Assembly: GCF_024399335.1 (NCBI RefSeq) | Contig: NZ_CP075339.1 | Location: 2,356,001 to 2,420,000, forward strand | DNA: 64,000 bases | Direction of reading: 5' to 3' | DNA from: Leucobacter aridicollis | GTDB taxonomy: Bacteria > Actinomycetota > Actinomycetes > Actinomycetales > Microbacteriaceae | Shown here: positions 44,809 to 53,521 of the stretch, in pieces | How the letters are laid out: each line of letters opens with the position of its first letter | Numbering within the stretch: position 1 is the stretch's first letter | Translations under genes and position numbers: made by a program | Notes under the pieces: generated by a model | The model's input: only the letters and a program-made list of their open reading frames with translations | Told to the model about the DNA's origin: nothing | Database searches by the model: none

Positions 44809-46395
44809 CTACGAGGCTTTTGCGGGGTCGAACATGCGCTGCAGTTCTCGTTTCAGAATCTTCCCGCTCGCTCCCAGCGGGAGCTCGTCAACGATGTGCA
44901 CCACGCGGGGATACTTGTACGATGCCACGTGTTCCCTCGCAAACTCGATGATCTCTGCCGGGTCGATCTCTGTGCCCTCGCGCGGGAGCACGGCCGCGTG
45001 AATCTCCTGGCCGCGAATATCGTCGGCGACACCAAACACGGCCGATGCGGCGACTTTGGGGTGCCGCGCGAGCGCTGCCTCCACCTCCGTCGGGTAGACG
45101 TTGTAGCCGGAGCGCAGGATCATGTCTTTCTTCCGATCCACGATCGTGAGGATGCCATCGCGATAGGTGCCGAGGTCGCCCGTACGGAACCAGCCGTCGA
45201 CGATCGCCTCCTTCGTCGCCTCTTCCCGGCCAACATACCCTTTGAATACGTTGTGGCCGCGAACGACAATCTCGCCGAGTCCGTCCTCCTCATCAATGAA
45301 CTCGATTCGGTCCTCAACGTCAGGGTCTGCGATTGCGACGTCGACGCCCCACAGCGTCTCACCCACCGATCCCGGTATCGTCGGCTTGCCGACCGAGTTC
45401 ACACTCACGGTCGGTGCGGTCTCGGTGAGGCCGTAGCCCTCATGCGGCGGGACTCCGTAGGCTTCCTCGAACGCCTCAAGCAACGCAACAGGGAGGGCGG
45501 CGCCACCCGAGTTCGCGAATCGCAGCGGCGGTCGCGCATCTGTACGTCGTGCCGCTTCGACGAGCCCGACATACATCGTCGGCACGCCGACGAACACTGT
45601 CGCCCGGTGCTTCACCATGAGCTCCAGCGCTTGGTCGCCGTCGAATCGGGGCATCAGAATGACCGCGCTGCCCGCTCGGAACGCCATGTTGAGCACCGAC
45701 GTCTGCCCGAACGTATGGAAGAGCGGAAGCCCTCCGAAGGTCACGTCCCCACTCTGCACCTGCAGGCCATCAATGAGGCCAGAATGCACCTGCTCGATGA
45801 TCGAAAAATGACTTCCGACAGCCCCTTTTGGAGTGCCAGTAGTACCACTCGTAAACAAGATCGTCGCTGCGTCCAGTGGGCCGGTCGGTTCGATCCGTTT
45901 GATTGGCTCGGCTGCAGATGCTTCGACCTCGAGCCTGGCGAAGTCGCCGTGAGCATCGGGCGGCAGCAGAACCGTCAACAGCGGCACGCCCGCCTCGGCC
46001 GCAGCTGGTGCAGCTTCGCCAAGGGAAGTCGCCGAAGCAATCAGCAGATCGGCACCGGCGTCGCGCAGCGTGCGACTGATCTCCTCTGATTTCAGGAGCA
46101 GATGGATTGGCACAACGATCGCGCCAAGCGCGAGCACCGCATAGTAGGCCCGAGGAAAGTCGGGCACATTCGGGATCATGATCGCCACACGGTCACCGCG
46201 CCCGATTCCTCGAGCGCGCAGCGCACCAGCGTAGGCCCGAGTCTGGTCCCACAGCTCTCGGTAGGTGATTGCGTCGCCGTTGAAATACACGGCCGGATTG
46301 TCGCTATGCCGAACCGCTGATTCGCTGAGGATGCTCGCGACGGAAAGCGTTGTGTGCCCTCGACCGTCTACGGCTGGATCGTGCGGGTGTGCCAT
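44809..46395 (-). CDS. Acyl-CoA synthetase/ligase of the catabolic island
   Basis: 528 residues, ANL superfamily. ATP loop FTSGTTGTPKGAVGSH at 181-196; GYGLTETAPTV; TGDLGTYRDG; C-terminal lysine in GASGKILKREL. It would activate the imported acid to its CoA ester. Third gene of an operon with the APH-like kinase and the ACAD (39-base gap to the ACAD gene). In the levulinate (lva) pathway the same three enzyme types occur together. Confidence 0.93.
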   Translation of the reverse strand: MAHPHDPAVDGRGHTTLSVASILSESAVRHSDNPAVYFNGDAITYRELWDQTRAYAGALRARGIGRGDRVAIMIPNVPDFPRAYYAVLALGAIVVPIHLLLKSEEISRTLRDAGADLLIASATSLGEAAPAAAEAGVPLLTVLLPPDAHGDFARLEVEASAAEPIKRIEPTGPLDAATILFTSGTTGTPKGAVGSHFSIIEQVHSGLIDGLQVQSGDVTFGGLPLFHTFGQTSVLNMAFRAGSAVILMPRFDGDQALELMVKHRATVFVGVPTMYVGLVEAARRTDARPPLRFANSGGAALPVALLEAFEEAYGVPPHEGYGLTETAPTVSVNSVGKPTIPGSVGETLWGVDVAIADPDVEDRIEFIDEEDGLGEIVVRGHNVFKGYVGREEATKEAIVDGWFRTGDLGTYRDGILTIVDRKKDMILRSGYNVYPTEVEAALARHPKVAASAVFGVADDIRGQEIHAAVLPREGTEIDPAEIIEFAREHVASYKYPRVVHIVDELPLGASGKILKRELQRMFDPAKAS

Positions 46396-46434
46396 CGTTG
46401 TGTCTCCTTTGACTGGTAGATAGGCGCTCGTTGG

Positions 46435-47649
46435 TTACAGCTTGAGCTGAGCCCGGCCCAAACTGTTGAGGTGGACTTCGTCGGGCCCGTCAGCGATCCG
46501 CAGGGTGCGTACGCCAGCGTAGAGCGCGGCGAGCGGCGTATCATCGCTCACTCCAGCGCCGCCAAAGATTTGGATCGCGCGGTCGATGATTTCCTGTACC
46601 GCTCTGGGCACCGCGATCTTGATCGACTGGATCTCAGTCATCGCGGCGCGGTTGCCGACCGTGTCCATCATCCACGCTGTCTTCAACACCAGGAGCCGAA
46701 GCGCCTCGAGCTGTATCCGGGACTCGGCGATCCACTCTCGAATCACTCCCTGTTCCGACAGCGGACGCCCGAAGGCGTGCCGGGAGTTCGCACGCTCAAT
46801 TGCCAGCGACAGTGCACGCTCCCCCATGCCGAGCGCCCGCATGCAGTGGTGAATGCGGCCGGGGCCAAGCCGGGCCTGCGCAATCGCGAAGCCGTCGCCC
46901 TCTGCGCCAATGAGGTTCGTCGCGGGAACCCGCACGTCTTCAAACAGCACTTCAGCGTGGCCCCCGTGGTCGCGGTCGTTGTAGCCAAACACCGTGAGCG
47001 GCCGCACGACGGTGACCCCCGGAGTGTCACGGGGTACGAGGATCATCGACTGCTGCCTGTGCCGCTCGGCGTCTGGCTCAGTCTTTCCCATCACGATGAA
47101 GATCTCAGCTTCGGGATTCATCGCCCCGGTCGACCACCACTTGCGGCCCGAGATCACATAGTCGTCGCCATCGCGCCGGATCAGCGTTCCGATGTTCGTC
47201 GCGTCGCTCGATGCCACGTCGGGTTCGGTCATGCAGAATGCCGAGCGGATCTCGGAGTTGAGGAGCGGCTTCAGCCAGCGCTCCTTCTGCTCCGGGGTAC
47301 CGAAGTCGTTGAGCACCTCCATGTTGCCCGTATCTGGCGCTGCGCAGTTGAGCGCCTCGGGTGCGAGTCGCGGGCTCCAACCCGTGATCTCGGCGACGGC
47401 GGCGTACTGCAGGTTCGTCAGCCCGGCAGCCCCGGTCACGGCAGGATCGCCTGGGAGAAACAGGTTCCACAGCCCAAGCTCGCGCGCCTGCGCTTGGAGT
47501 TCTCGGACGACGGGCTGCGTGCCCCAATTGTCAGGATCGGCCGCAAGCTGTTCGTCGAGTCTCGGTTCTGCGGGAATGACAACCTCATCGACAAACTTCC
47601 GCACTTTTGCGGTGAGGTCGACGGTTACTTGGTCGTGAGCGAAATCCAT
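46435..47649 (-). CDS. Acyl-CoA dehydrogenase, ACAD10/11-like
   Basis: 404 residues, FAD enzyme. Blocks: AFCMTEPDVASSDATNI, GRKWWSTGAMNPEAEIFIVMG, RLGPGRIHHCMRALGMGERAL, and RTLRIADGPDEVHL. The usual C-terminal Y-E-G-T segment with the catalytic Glu is replaced by FGGAGVSDDTPLA, the ACAD10/11 pattern. It overlaps the kinase gene by one base (TGATG). In ACAD10/11 and LvaC this type of enzyme works on 4-phosphoryloxyacyl-CoA, removing phosphate. Confidence 0.93.
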   Translation of the reverse strand: MDFAHDQVTVDLTAKVRKFVDEVVIPAEPRLDEQLAADPDNWGTQPVVRELQAQARELGLWNLFLPGDPAVTGAAGLTNLQYAAVAEITGWSPRLAPEALNCAAPDTGNMEVLNDFGTPEQKERWLKPLLNSEIRSAFCMTEPDVASSDATNIGTLIRRDGDDYVISGRKWWSTGAMNPEAEIFIVMGKTEPDAERHRQQSMILVPRDTPGVTVVRPLTVFGYNDRDHGGHAEVLFEDVRVPATNLIGAEGDGFAIAQARLGPGRIHHCMRALGMGERALSLAIERANSRHAFGRPLSEQGVIREWIAESRIQLEALRLLVLKTAWMMDTVGNRAAMTEIQSIKIAVPRAVQEIIDRAIQIFGGAGVSDDTPLAALYAGVRTLRIADGPDEVHLNSLGRAQLKL

Positions 47650-48671
47650 CAGAGCACCTTCAATCCATTCTCGGCAAGTGGCCTCACGAGGTCACCTATC
47701 CTGTCGAATCCTTCGCCGACGGTGTCGCCGGCCTGGTATCGGTAGTGGATCCCTTCGAGGATCACTGCGAGCTTGTACGCTGCGAACGCGCGGTACCACC
47801 GGAGGTCGGGCAGCGTGATCCCGGCCTGCGCCGCGTAGTATTCAGCCAGTTCTTCAAAATCTGGGTATCCAGCAGCTGGATCGACAGCGCTTGCGATGAC
47901 TCCACTGCCGGCGAGGCTTCCTATCTCCCAGTACAGGGCAAAAATCCCAAGATCGACGAGCGGGTCACCCAGGGTCGCCATCTCCCAGTCAAGGATCGCC
48001 GAGACGCGGGGCGGCCTGCCGTCGATCAACGCGTTGTCAAGGCGATAATCACCGTGCACGATCCCAGTACGCGCCGTTTCGGGTACTCCGCCCTCAAGTG
48101 TGGTCTGCAGACGCTCGAGGTCGGGTAGCTCCCGCGAACGCGAGGCGTCAAGCTGCCGCCGCCACGTCGAAAGCTGGCGCGCGAGGTAACCGTCAGGCTT
48201 ACCGAACGACGCGAGCCCAACTGCTTTCACGTCAACAGCATGCAATGCGGCGAGGTGGTGGACGAGTTCAAAGCTCATGCCCCGAATCTCCTCGCGCGTG
48301 TACTCAGCGTTCTGAGTGCGGTTTGCTATGACAGCGCCAGGGGCTTTCTCCATGAGAAAAAACGGCGTACCAGTGATCGGCCCAGCAGTGTCATCGACGA
48401 GATCTACAACGGCAGGAACTGGGATCGCGGTGCCAGCGAGCGCGGAGATGACGCGATGCTCACGCGCCATGTCGTGCGCGCTCGAGAGAACGTGTCCAAG
48501 AGGCGGTCGCCGCAGCACGAGGGGCCGCCGCGCGCCCGTGATCGCGTACGTCAGGTTCGAACGCCCGCCGGCGATAACCTCGGCGCGCAGCGGACCGGTC
48601 GCGAGCTCGGGGTGCGCCACGCTGAACCATTTGGACAGCGCGACAATGTCTAGGCCTGGGATCTCAGGCAT
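47649..48671 (-). CDS. APH-like kinase, LvaA / ACAD10-11 N-domain type
   Basis: 340 residues, aminoglycoside-phosphotransferase fold. GGRSNLTYAIT (glycine loop), VLRRPPLGHVLSSAHDMARE, catalytic loop HGDYRLDNALID, and metal site ILDWEMATLGDPLVDLG. These match the kinase part of ACAD10/11 and LvaA, which phosphorylate the 4-hydroxyl of hydroxyacyl-CoA. Not an antibiotic-resistance gene. ATG 48671 has AGGTG close upstream. A perfect TetR-type palindrome lies 46-63 bases before the start. Confidence 0.9.
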   Translation of the reverse strand: MPEIPGLDIVALSKWFSVAHPELATGPLRAEVIAGGRSNLTYAITGARRPLVLRRPPLGHVLSSAHDMAREHRVISALAGTAIPVPAVVDLVDDTAGPITGTPFFLMEKAPGAVIANRTQNAEYTREEIRGMSFELVHHLAALHAVDVKAVGLASFGKPDGYLARQLSTWRRQLDASRSRELPDLERLQTTLEGGVPETARTGIVHGDYRLDNALIDGRPPRVSAILDWEMATLGDPLVDLGIFALYWEIGSLAGSGVIASAVDPAAGYPDFEELAEYYAAQAGITLPDLRWYRAFAAYKLAVILEGIHYRYQAGDTVGEGFDRIGDLVRPLAENGLKVL

Positions 48672-48716
48672 CTGCACCTGTCTTCCTGCGACTCTGCTTT
48701 GGGCCGCATCCACAGC

Positions 48717-48734
48717 ATACCGGATGGTCGGTAT
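48717..48734. promoter_or_regulatory. TetR-type operator 3
   Basis: ATACCG-GATGGT-CGGTAT, a perfect 6-bp inverted repeat with the shared core ACCG-N4-GTCGGT. Upstream of the kinase-ACAD-ligase operon. Confidence 0.65.
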
Positions 48735-48750
48735 GTTCGCGACCAATGCA

Positions 48751-48862
48751 ACTAGGGCCCCGACTGCGCACGCACCATACGTCTGGGATCAACGCACCCA
48801 ATGCCCACATCCACCCAAACCGTCATGCATTCCGCAGATCACGTTGGCATCGAGGGCGCCTG
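48751..48862. repeat. 112-bp direct repeat, copy 1
   Basis: It begins ACTAGGGCCCCGACTGCGCA and matches copy 2 (48886-48997) at all but about six positions; only one mismatch in the first 86 bases. Period 135 bases. Confidence 0.9.
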
Positions 48863-48885
48863 GCAGACACGGCACGACCGCTGAG

Positions 48886-48997
48886 ACTAGAGCCCCGACT
48901 GCGCACGCACCATACGTCTGGGATCAACGCACCCAATGCCCACATCCACCCAAACCGTCATGCATTCCGCACATCACATTGATATCGAGCGCGCCTG
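48886..48997. repeat. 112-bp direct repeat, copy 2
   Basis: It begins ACTAGAGCCCCGACTGCGCA. No coding signature, no transposase and no terminal inverted repeats. The near identity suggests a recent duplication or a conserved structured element. Confidence 0.9.
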
Positions 48998-49105
48998 AGG
49001 CAGGTCACACCGGGCAGGCCGCACGCCAAACAGGCAGCACACCGAACAGGGGCACGCCCGACAAGCTGCGCGTGCGGCGGAAGGGCACTGGCGTTCCCGG
49101 AGGCA

Positions 49106-49741
49106 CTAGCCGTCGACGCGGAGCAAGAGCCGGAAAGCGGCCCCAGCCCGCTCAACGCTGGGCTCGTCGCCAGAGATCAGGTCAGCGTAGGAGAACGACT
49201 CAGACACACGCGACAGCAGGTAGGCGAGACCGGCAGGGTCAATCGCGCCACCGAGTGGCTCATCCCCGAGCTCCCGGCGAACCAGCCACTCGACCGTCGC
49301 GAGGAACCGCCGCTGGATTGGGCTCTCCTTGGTCGTGAGGAGCCGCAGGGCGCGAGCGGGTTCACGCCGCAGGAAAGTTCGGAAGTAGGTTGAGTTGATC
49401 AGGCCATCAACAAACTCGGTGAGCATCGCAGCCACTCGGGGAGCCCCGGAGAGGTGCTCGGCTGCGTGCTCGGCTTGCACGAACGTGGGAACAGCAAGCG
49501 ACCACAGCACCTCACTCAGCAGCGCGTCACGGTTCCCCACCCACCGAAACAGCGAGGTTCGGTCTACCCCGAGGTCCGCCGCAAGCTCACCCATGCTGAT
49601 TCGATTACCCGCAATGAATGCCTCCCGGGCACCTTCGAACGCGCGCAGCGCGTCGTCTCGAGTGTCAATCCGGTCAGACAAAAGCGATGGTGCGGCTGCA
49701 AGCCCGATATCAGCAATGGACGATCCAACTGTGCTCTGCAT
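49106..49741 (-). CDS. TetR-family regulator 2 of the catabolic island
   Basis: 211 residues. HTH: NRISMGELAADLGVDRTSLF then RWVGNRDALL. The C-terminal domain includes DGLINSTYFRTFLRREPARA. Recognition helix residues (RTSLFRWVGNR) differ from TetR 1 (KGAMYHYFESK), so it should bind another operator. It is divergent from the thiolase operon, which it probably controls. The tail (VERAGAAFRLLLRVDG) is complete. Confidence 0.9.
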   Translation of the reverse strand: MQSTVGSSIADIGLAAAPSLLSDRIDTRDDALRAFEGAREAFIAGNRISMGELAADLGVDRTSLFRWVGNRDALLSEVLWSLAVPTFVQAEHAAEHLSGAPRVAAMLTEFVDGLINSTYFRTFLRREPARALRLLTTKESPIQRRFLATVEWLVRRELGDEPLGGAIDPAGLAYLLSRVSESFSYADLISGDEPSVERAGAAFRLLLRVDG

Positions 49742-50079
49742 TCGAATACTCTATCCGGCACGTGCGTTCCCAATGCAACATTTCCAATAACAGTGTCCAC
49801 ATTCTGAGAAATGATGCATACTGGTCACGATCACCGATGATCGGAGAGCCAATGACACAGCCCAACGAAGCGCCCTGGCCTGCGAGCCAGTTGCCGCGCC
49901 GATCGATGCTGTGCACACGCCCTGTTCCTCTTCCGAGTACCCGACGCACGTCGCCAACGCTGCCGTGCTTACGGAGCTCCGCCACGTTTCGCGGCCACAA
50001 TCTCGCTCCCTCACTCCGGTCTGGGCCCCTCAGCGACCACTTGCTTTCCCCCACCCAATCCACTCTCGAGGAGATATAG
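49742..50079. other. Intergenic region between TetR 2 and thiolase
   Basis: 338 bases. GCAACATTTC (about 49771-49780) and GAAATGATGC (about 49810-49819) form a spaced inverted repeat with one mismatch, a possible operator pair. A small frame from ATG 49852 (GGAG 5 bases upstream) runs 75 codons and stops directly before the thiolase ATG (TAGATG). Its residues look unlike a folded protein; it could be a leader or a decayed gene. Confidence 0.4.
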
Positions 50080-51303
50080 ATGCCAGAGGCATACATCGTT
50101 TCAACCGCCCGTTCGCCGATCGGGCGCGCCCGCAAGGGCTCGCTTGCATCGTTACGAGGTGACGACCTCGCTGCCCGCATGGTGCAGGCAGCTCTCGACA
50201 AGGTGCCAGGACTCGACCCGACACGGGTCGAAGACATCATTCTCGGGACGGGGCAGCCGGCCGGCGAGCAGGGGTTCAACCTGGCCCGAATCGTCTCGGT
50301 GCTCCTCGGTCTTGACACCGTGCCAGGCACGACCGTAAACCGCTACTGCTCGTCGTCCCTGCAGAGCACGCGGATGGCATTCCATGCGATCAAAGCCGGC
50401 GAGGGCGACATCTTCGTGTCCGCAGGTGTCGAGATGGTGAGCCGGTTTACCCAGGGCATGGCAGACGCAACTCCGGGTGCGGTGATTGAAAACCCCGTCT
50501 TCGCCGATGCGATGGCGCGCACGGAGTCGCGCACCGCCGAGGGCACCCCGACCTGGGAGGATCCGCGTGCGTCCGGGCTACTCCCCGACCCGTACATCGC
50601 GATGGGCCAGACCGCGGAAAACGTCGCGCAGTTGCACGGCATCACGCGTGACGAGCAGGATGCGTTCGCCGCGCGCTCCCAGCAGCGCGCCGAAGCAGCG
50701 ATCGCTTCGGGCTTCTGGACCCGCGACATCACCCCGGTCACTCTCGCAGACGGCACTGTTGTCGCCGCGGATGATGGCCCTCGTCCCGGCGTCACCCTCG
50801 AGGCCCTCGCCGGCCTCGATCCTGTTTTCCGCCCCGACGGCACTGTCACCGCGGGGAACTGCTGCCCGCTTAACGACGGCGCTGCAGCCGTCGTTGTCGT
50901 ATCCGAGAGGGTCGTGAACGAGCTCGGCCTGCAGCCGCTCGCACGGATCGTGTCGACCGGAGTCAGCGGCCTCTCCCCCGAGATCATGGGGCTCGGCCCG
51001 GTCGAAGCATCGAAGCGTGCGCTCTCGCAGGCTGGCCTCGCGATCGGCGACATTGACCTCGTAGAGATCAATGAGGCGTTCGCAGCTCAGGTCATCCCAT
51101 CCGCCCGAGAGCTTGGCATCGATGAAGATCGACTCAACGTCCACGGAGGCGCGATTGCTGTCGGCCACCCGTTCGGCATGACGGGTGCGCGCATCACCTC
51201 AACACTCATCAACGGCTTGCGGGAGACCGGCGGTCGCTACGGCCTCGAAACCATGTGCGTCGGCGGTGGTCAAGGAATGGCCATGGTGCTCGAGCGCCTG
51301 TAG
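50080..51303 (+). CDS. Acetyl-CoA acyltransferase (thiolase)
   Basis: 407 residues. Nucleophile C90 in NRYCSSSLQSTRMA, NEAFAAQV, H363 in GHPFGMTGAR, and second Cys C393 in MCVGGGQGMA, so all three catalytic blocks are intact. Degradative (FadA-like) thiolase that cleaves 3-ketoacyl-CoA, giving acetyl- or propionyl-CoA. The ATG has GAGGAG 6 bases upstream. First gene of thiolase-SDR-MaoC. Confidence 0.95.
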   Translation: MPEAYIVSTARSPIGRARKGSLASLRGDDLAARMVQAALDKVPGLDPTRVEDIILGTGQPAGEQGFNLARIVSVLLGLDTVPGTTVNRYCSSSLQSTRMAFHAIKAGEGDIFVSAGVEMVSRFTQGMADATPGAVIENPVFADAMARTESRTAEGTPTWEDPRASGLLPDPYIAMGQTAENVAQLHGITRDEQDAFAARSQQRAEAAIASGFWTRDITPVTLADGTVVAADDGPRPGVTLEALAGLDPVFRPDGTVTAGNCCPLNDGAAAVVVVSERVVNELGLQPLARIVSTGVSGLSPEIMGLGPVEASKRALSQAGLAIGDIDLVEINEAFAAQVIPSARELGIDEDRLNVHGGAIAVGHPFGMTGARITSTLINGLRETGGRYGLETMCVGGGQGMAMVLERL

Positions 51304-51356
51304 CCCGACCCTCCCATCCGCGGGAACATCTTCACCTCATTCGAAAGGAATCCAAC

Positions 51357-52106
51357 ATGAATCGCATTGCCATCGTGACAGGAGCGGCGCGGGGTATCGG
51401 CGCGGCTACCGCGCTTCGGCTCGCCAAGGATGGCCACGCCGTCGCCGTGCTCGATCTCGACGAGTCGTCGTGCGCCGACACAGTGACAGCCATCACAGAC
51501 GCAGGCGGGCGGGCTATCGCCGTGGGTGCAAACGTCGCAGACAGTGCCGCGGTCGATGCAGCCGTCGCGCGGGTCACCGAGGAGCTCGGCGCGCCGACGA
51601 TCCTCATCAACAACGCGGGCATCATCCGCGACAACATGCTCTTCAAGATGACCGAAGATGACTGGGACGCGGTGCTCGGCGTGCACCTGCGTGGCGCCTT
51701 CCTCATGAGCCGCGCGGTGCAAAAGCACCAGGTCGAGGCGGGGTGGGGTCGCATCGTGAACCTGTCGAGCACTTCGGCGCTCGGTAACCGCGGCCAGGCG
51801 AATTACTCGGCCGCGAAGGCAGGAATGCAAGGCTTCACGAAGACGCTCGCAATCGAGCTTGGCCGATACGGCGTCACGGCGAACTCGATCGCGCCGGGCT
51901 TCATTGTCTCGGACATGACGCGGGCCACGGCGGATCGGATGGGCGTGCAGTTCGACGACTTCGTCGGCCACATGGTCTCCGAGATTCCCGTCGCACGCGC
52001 AGGCAAACCTGAAGACATTGCGAACGCGGCAGCCTTCTTCTGCTCAGAAGAGGCCAGCTTCGTCTCGGGCCAGGTGCTGTACGTGGCCGGAGGGCCGAAG
52101 GCATGA
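51357..52106 (+). CDS. SDR-family 3-hydroxyacyl-CoA/ACP dehydrogenase-like
   Basis: 249 residues, FabG-like. VTGAARGIGAATAL, INNAGIIRDNMLFKMTEDDW, catalytic S and Y-x-x-x-K in NLSSTSALGNRGQANYSAAK, and VSGQVLYVAGGPKA. The D-L-D at the end of strand 2 favours NAD. ATG 51357 has AAAGGA 7 bases upstream. Between a thiolase and a hydratase, so likely the 3-hydroxyacyl-CoA dehydrogenase of the spiral. Confidence 0.93.
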   Translation: MNRIAIVTGAARGIGAATALRLAKDGHAVAVLDLDESSCADTVTAITDAGGRAIAVGANVADSAAVDAAVARVTEELGAPTILINNAGIIRDNMLFKMTEDDWDAVLGVHLRGAFLMSRAVQKHQVEAGWGRIVNLSSTSALGNRGQANYSAAKAGMQGFTKTLAIELGRYGVTANSIAPGFIVSDMTRATADRMGVQFDDFVGHMVSEIPVARAGKPEDIANAAAFFCSEEASFVSGQVLYVAGGPKA

Positions 52107-52558
52107 CTATCTCGGTGTCGAATCCCGCGGCACTACCCGACGCGATCGGGCAGTCAGCAGTGAGCGACTGGCTGCTCGTCGATCAGGATCGGATTCAGGC
52201 GTTTGCCGATGCCACTGGCGACCACCAGTGGATCCACCTCGATGTCGAACGCGCAGCCGCCGGCCCTTTCGGCTCAACGATTGCGCACGGCTACCTCACC
52301 CTGTCACTGATCCCTCACCTGAGTGGCGGCCTAATCGATATCGGCAACGTCGCAATGGCGGTGAACTACGGCCTAGATCGCGTTCGCTTCCTGCAGCCAG
52401 TAAAAGCTGGGTCGCGGGTGCGAGCACGGGTCGAGATTGTCTCGGCAGAGGAGAGCAAGCAGGGCTGGCGGGTCGGGTCGAAGACAACGGTTGAGATCGA
52501 TGGCGAGGATACGCCCGCGCTCGTCGCGGAAACAATCGCGCTCTACGTCGCCGGCTAA
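52103..52558 (+). CDS. MaoC-like enoyl-CoA hydratase
   Basis: 151 residues, hot-dog fold. Hydratase-2 motif FADATGDHQWIHLD at about 33-46 gives the Asp/His pair, then FGSTIAHGYLTLSLIP. (R)-specific hydration of 2-enoyl-CoA. It overlaps the SDR by 4 bases. With the SDR and thiolase it completes hydration, oxidation and cleavage. Confidence 0.94.
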   Translation: MTISVSNPAALPDAIGQSAVSDWLLVDQDRIQAFADATGDHQWIHLDVERAAAGPFGSTIAHGYLTLSLIPHLSGGLIDIGNVAMAVNYGLDRVRFLQPVKAGSRVRARVEIVSAEESKQGWRVGSKTTVEIDGEDTPALVAETIALYVAG

Positions 52559-52563
52559 CGCCA

Positions 52564-52617
52564 CCACGAGAGCGGGCGGGTGACGAGCAGGCATCCACCC
52601 GCCCGTTCTCGCGTGGC
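52564..52617. terminator. Bidirectional hairpin between MaoC and SseB genes
   Basis: CGGGCGGGTG at 52573-52582 pairs with CACCCGCCCG at 52596-52605, extended outward by CCACGAGA and TTCTCGCGTGG with a bulge. Convergent genes end on both sides. Confidence 0.75.
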
Positions 52618-52622
52618 CTCCG

Positions 52623-53507
52623 TCAGGAAGCCCTCGGAACGAAGCGCATCGAATCGACGCGCTCGGCGATGAGTTCAATCCTTGCCCAGCGTTCCTGCAG
52701 CGCCCCGAGCAGCGCAGTGAGGCCGTCTCGGTCGAGTCCATCGTCAAGCAGGAGGTGCACTTCGGTCTCGGGCGCGGTGAGGTCACCCACAGGGTCGCCT
52801 GGGAGGAGTGCGAGCGCGCGTAGCGATGGCTCGCCTGCTGCACCTTCGAGAAACGCCTGGCGCACGGCGGGGTCTGCCCATGCGGGGAGCTGCGGCGTGC
52901 CGAGCGCCATCGACTCAAGCTCAGGTCGCCGAACCCCAAACTGTACGTCAAGCGATCCTGGATCGACAATGATGAGGTCGGTTCCCTCTTGAGCCGCGGC
53001 GATCGCCGCCTGCGGTCCCGGGACCGGGATCGGCCTGGAGCCGGGATTCCAGCGCTGCATCGCCTCGACGGAGGAGAATACTGGCATCACCCGCCTGCCG
53101 TCAGGGCTCGCCACAGTCACGATCGAGAGCTCCTGCGTCTTCTCCACAATCCTGCCGTCGGGGGTCTCCCCGAGCTCGCCAGCCTCCGCGAGCAACGGCA
53201 CGAGCACCCGGCTCTTCGAGAGCTCGATGAGCACGGCCTGTCGCAGCGCGGCAAGCTCCTCGATGACCGCAGGCGCGGCACCGTCAACGCGGTAGCGCTC
53301 CCCTGCCGCGCGCATCGCCGCGACAGCCGCCGCTAGCGCCGGGGGCGTGGCACCGTCGTCGTCGGCGAAGGCTGTTTCGTGATGGTCGAACGTTCGGCCA
53401 GCCCACGGAAACCCCGCCGAGTCGGCAGCGCCGCCAGCAACGAGGCTCTCGGGAACCCCGGTCGACCGCGGGGTGTCACCCGTCGACGGAAGCTTCTTGA
53501 TCGCCAT
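52623..53507 (-). CDS. SseB-family protein
   Basis: 294 residues with two SseB-like parts: LLAEAGELGETPDGRIVEK and RRVMPVFSSVEAMQRW typical of the first domain, LLLDDGLDRDGLTALLGALQERW of the second. Function not established. In actinobacteria it usually lies between hisA/priA and infC; here infC is 21 kb away. It follows hisA by 14 bases on the same strand. Confidence 0.88.
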   Translation of the reverse strand: MAIKKLPSTGDTPRSTGVPESLVAGGAADSAGFPWAGRTFDHHETAFADDDGATPPALAAAVAAMRAAGERYRVDGAAPAVIEELAALRQAVLIELSKSRVLVPLLAEAGELGETPDGRIVEKTQELSIVTVASPDGRRVMPVFSSVEAMQRWNPGSRPIPVPGPQAAIAAAQEGTDLIIVDPGSLDVQFGVRRPELESMALGTPQLPAWADPAVRQAFLEGAAGEPSLRALALLPGDPVGDLTAPETEVHLLLDDGLDRDGLTALLGALQERWARIELIAERVDSMRFVPRAS

Positions 53508-53521
53508 GCTGAGGCCCGCCG

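Larger units (their letters stand above)
48672..49105. other. Intergenic region with operator and a 112-bp direct repeat
   Basis: 434 bases between the kinase promoter and the end of TetR gene 2. It contains operator 3 (48717-48734) and two copies of a 112-bp repeat (48751 and 48886). Open frames across it have no recognisable protein and simply follow the repeat. The remainder, 48998-49105, shows short CAGGC/GGGCA motifs but no gene. Confidence 0.6.

Noticed and set aside
47649..48671. Aminoglycoside resistance gene
   Set aside because: The fold is APH-like, but the coupling to an ACAD and the ACAD10/11-type motifs point to acyl-CoA metabolism.
48751..48997. CRISPR array
   Set aside because: Only two 112-bp units with a 23-bp gap, far longer than CRISPR repeats, and no cas genes.
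48316..49338. 340-residue plus-strand frame across the direct repeats
   Set aside because: It is antisense to the kinase and TetR genes at both ends, and its internal protein repeat is just the 112-bp DNA repeat.
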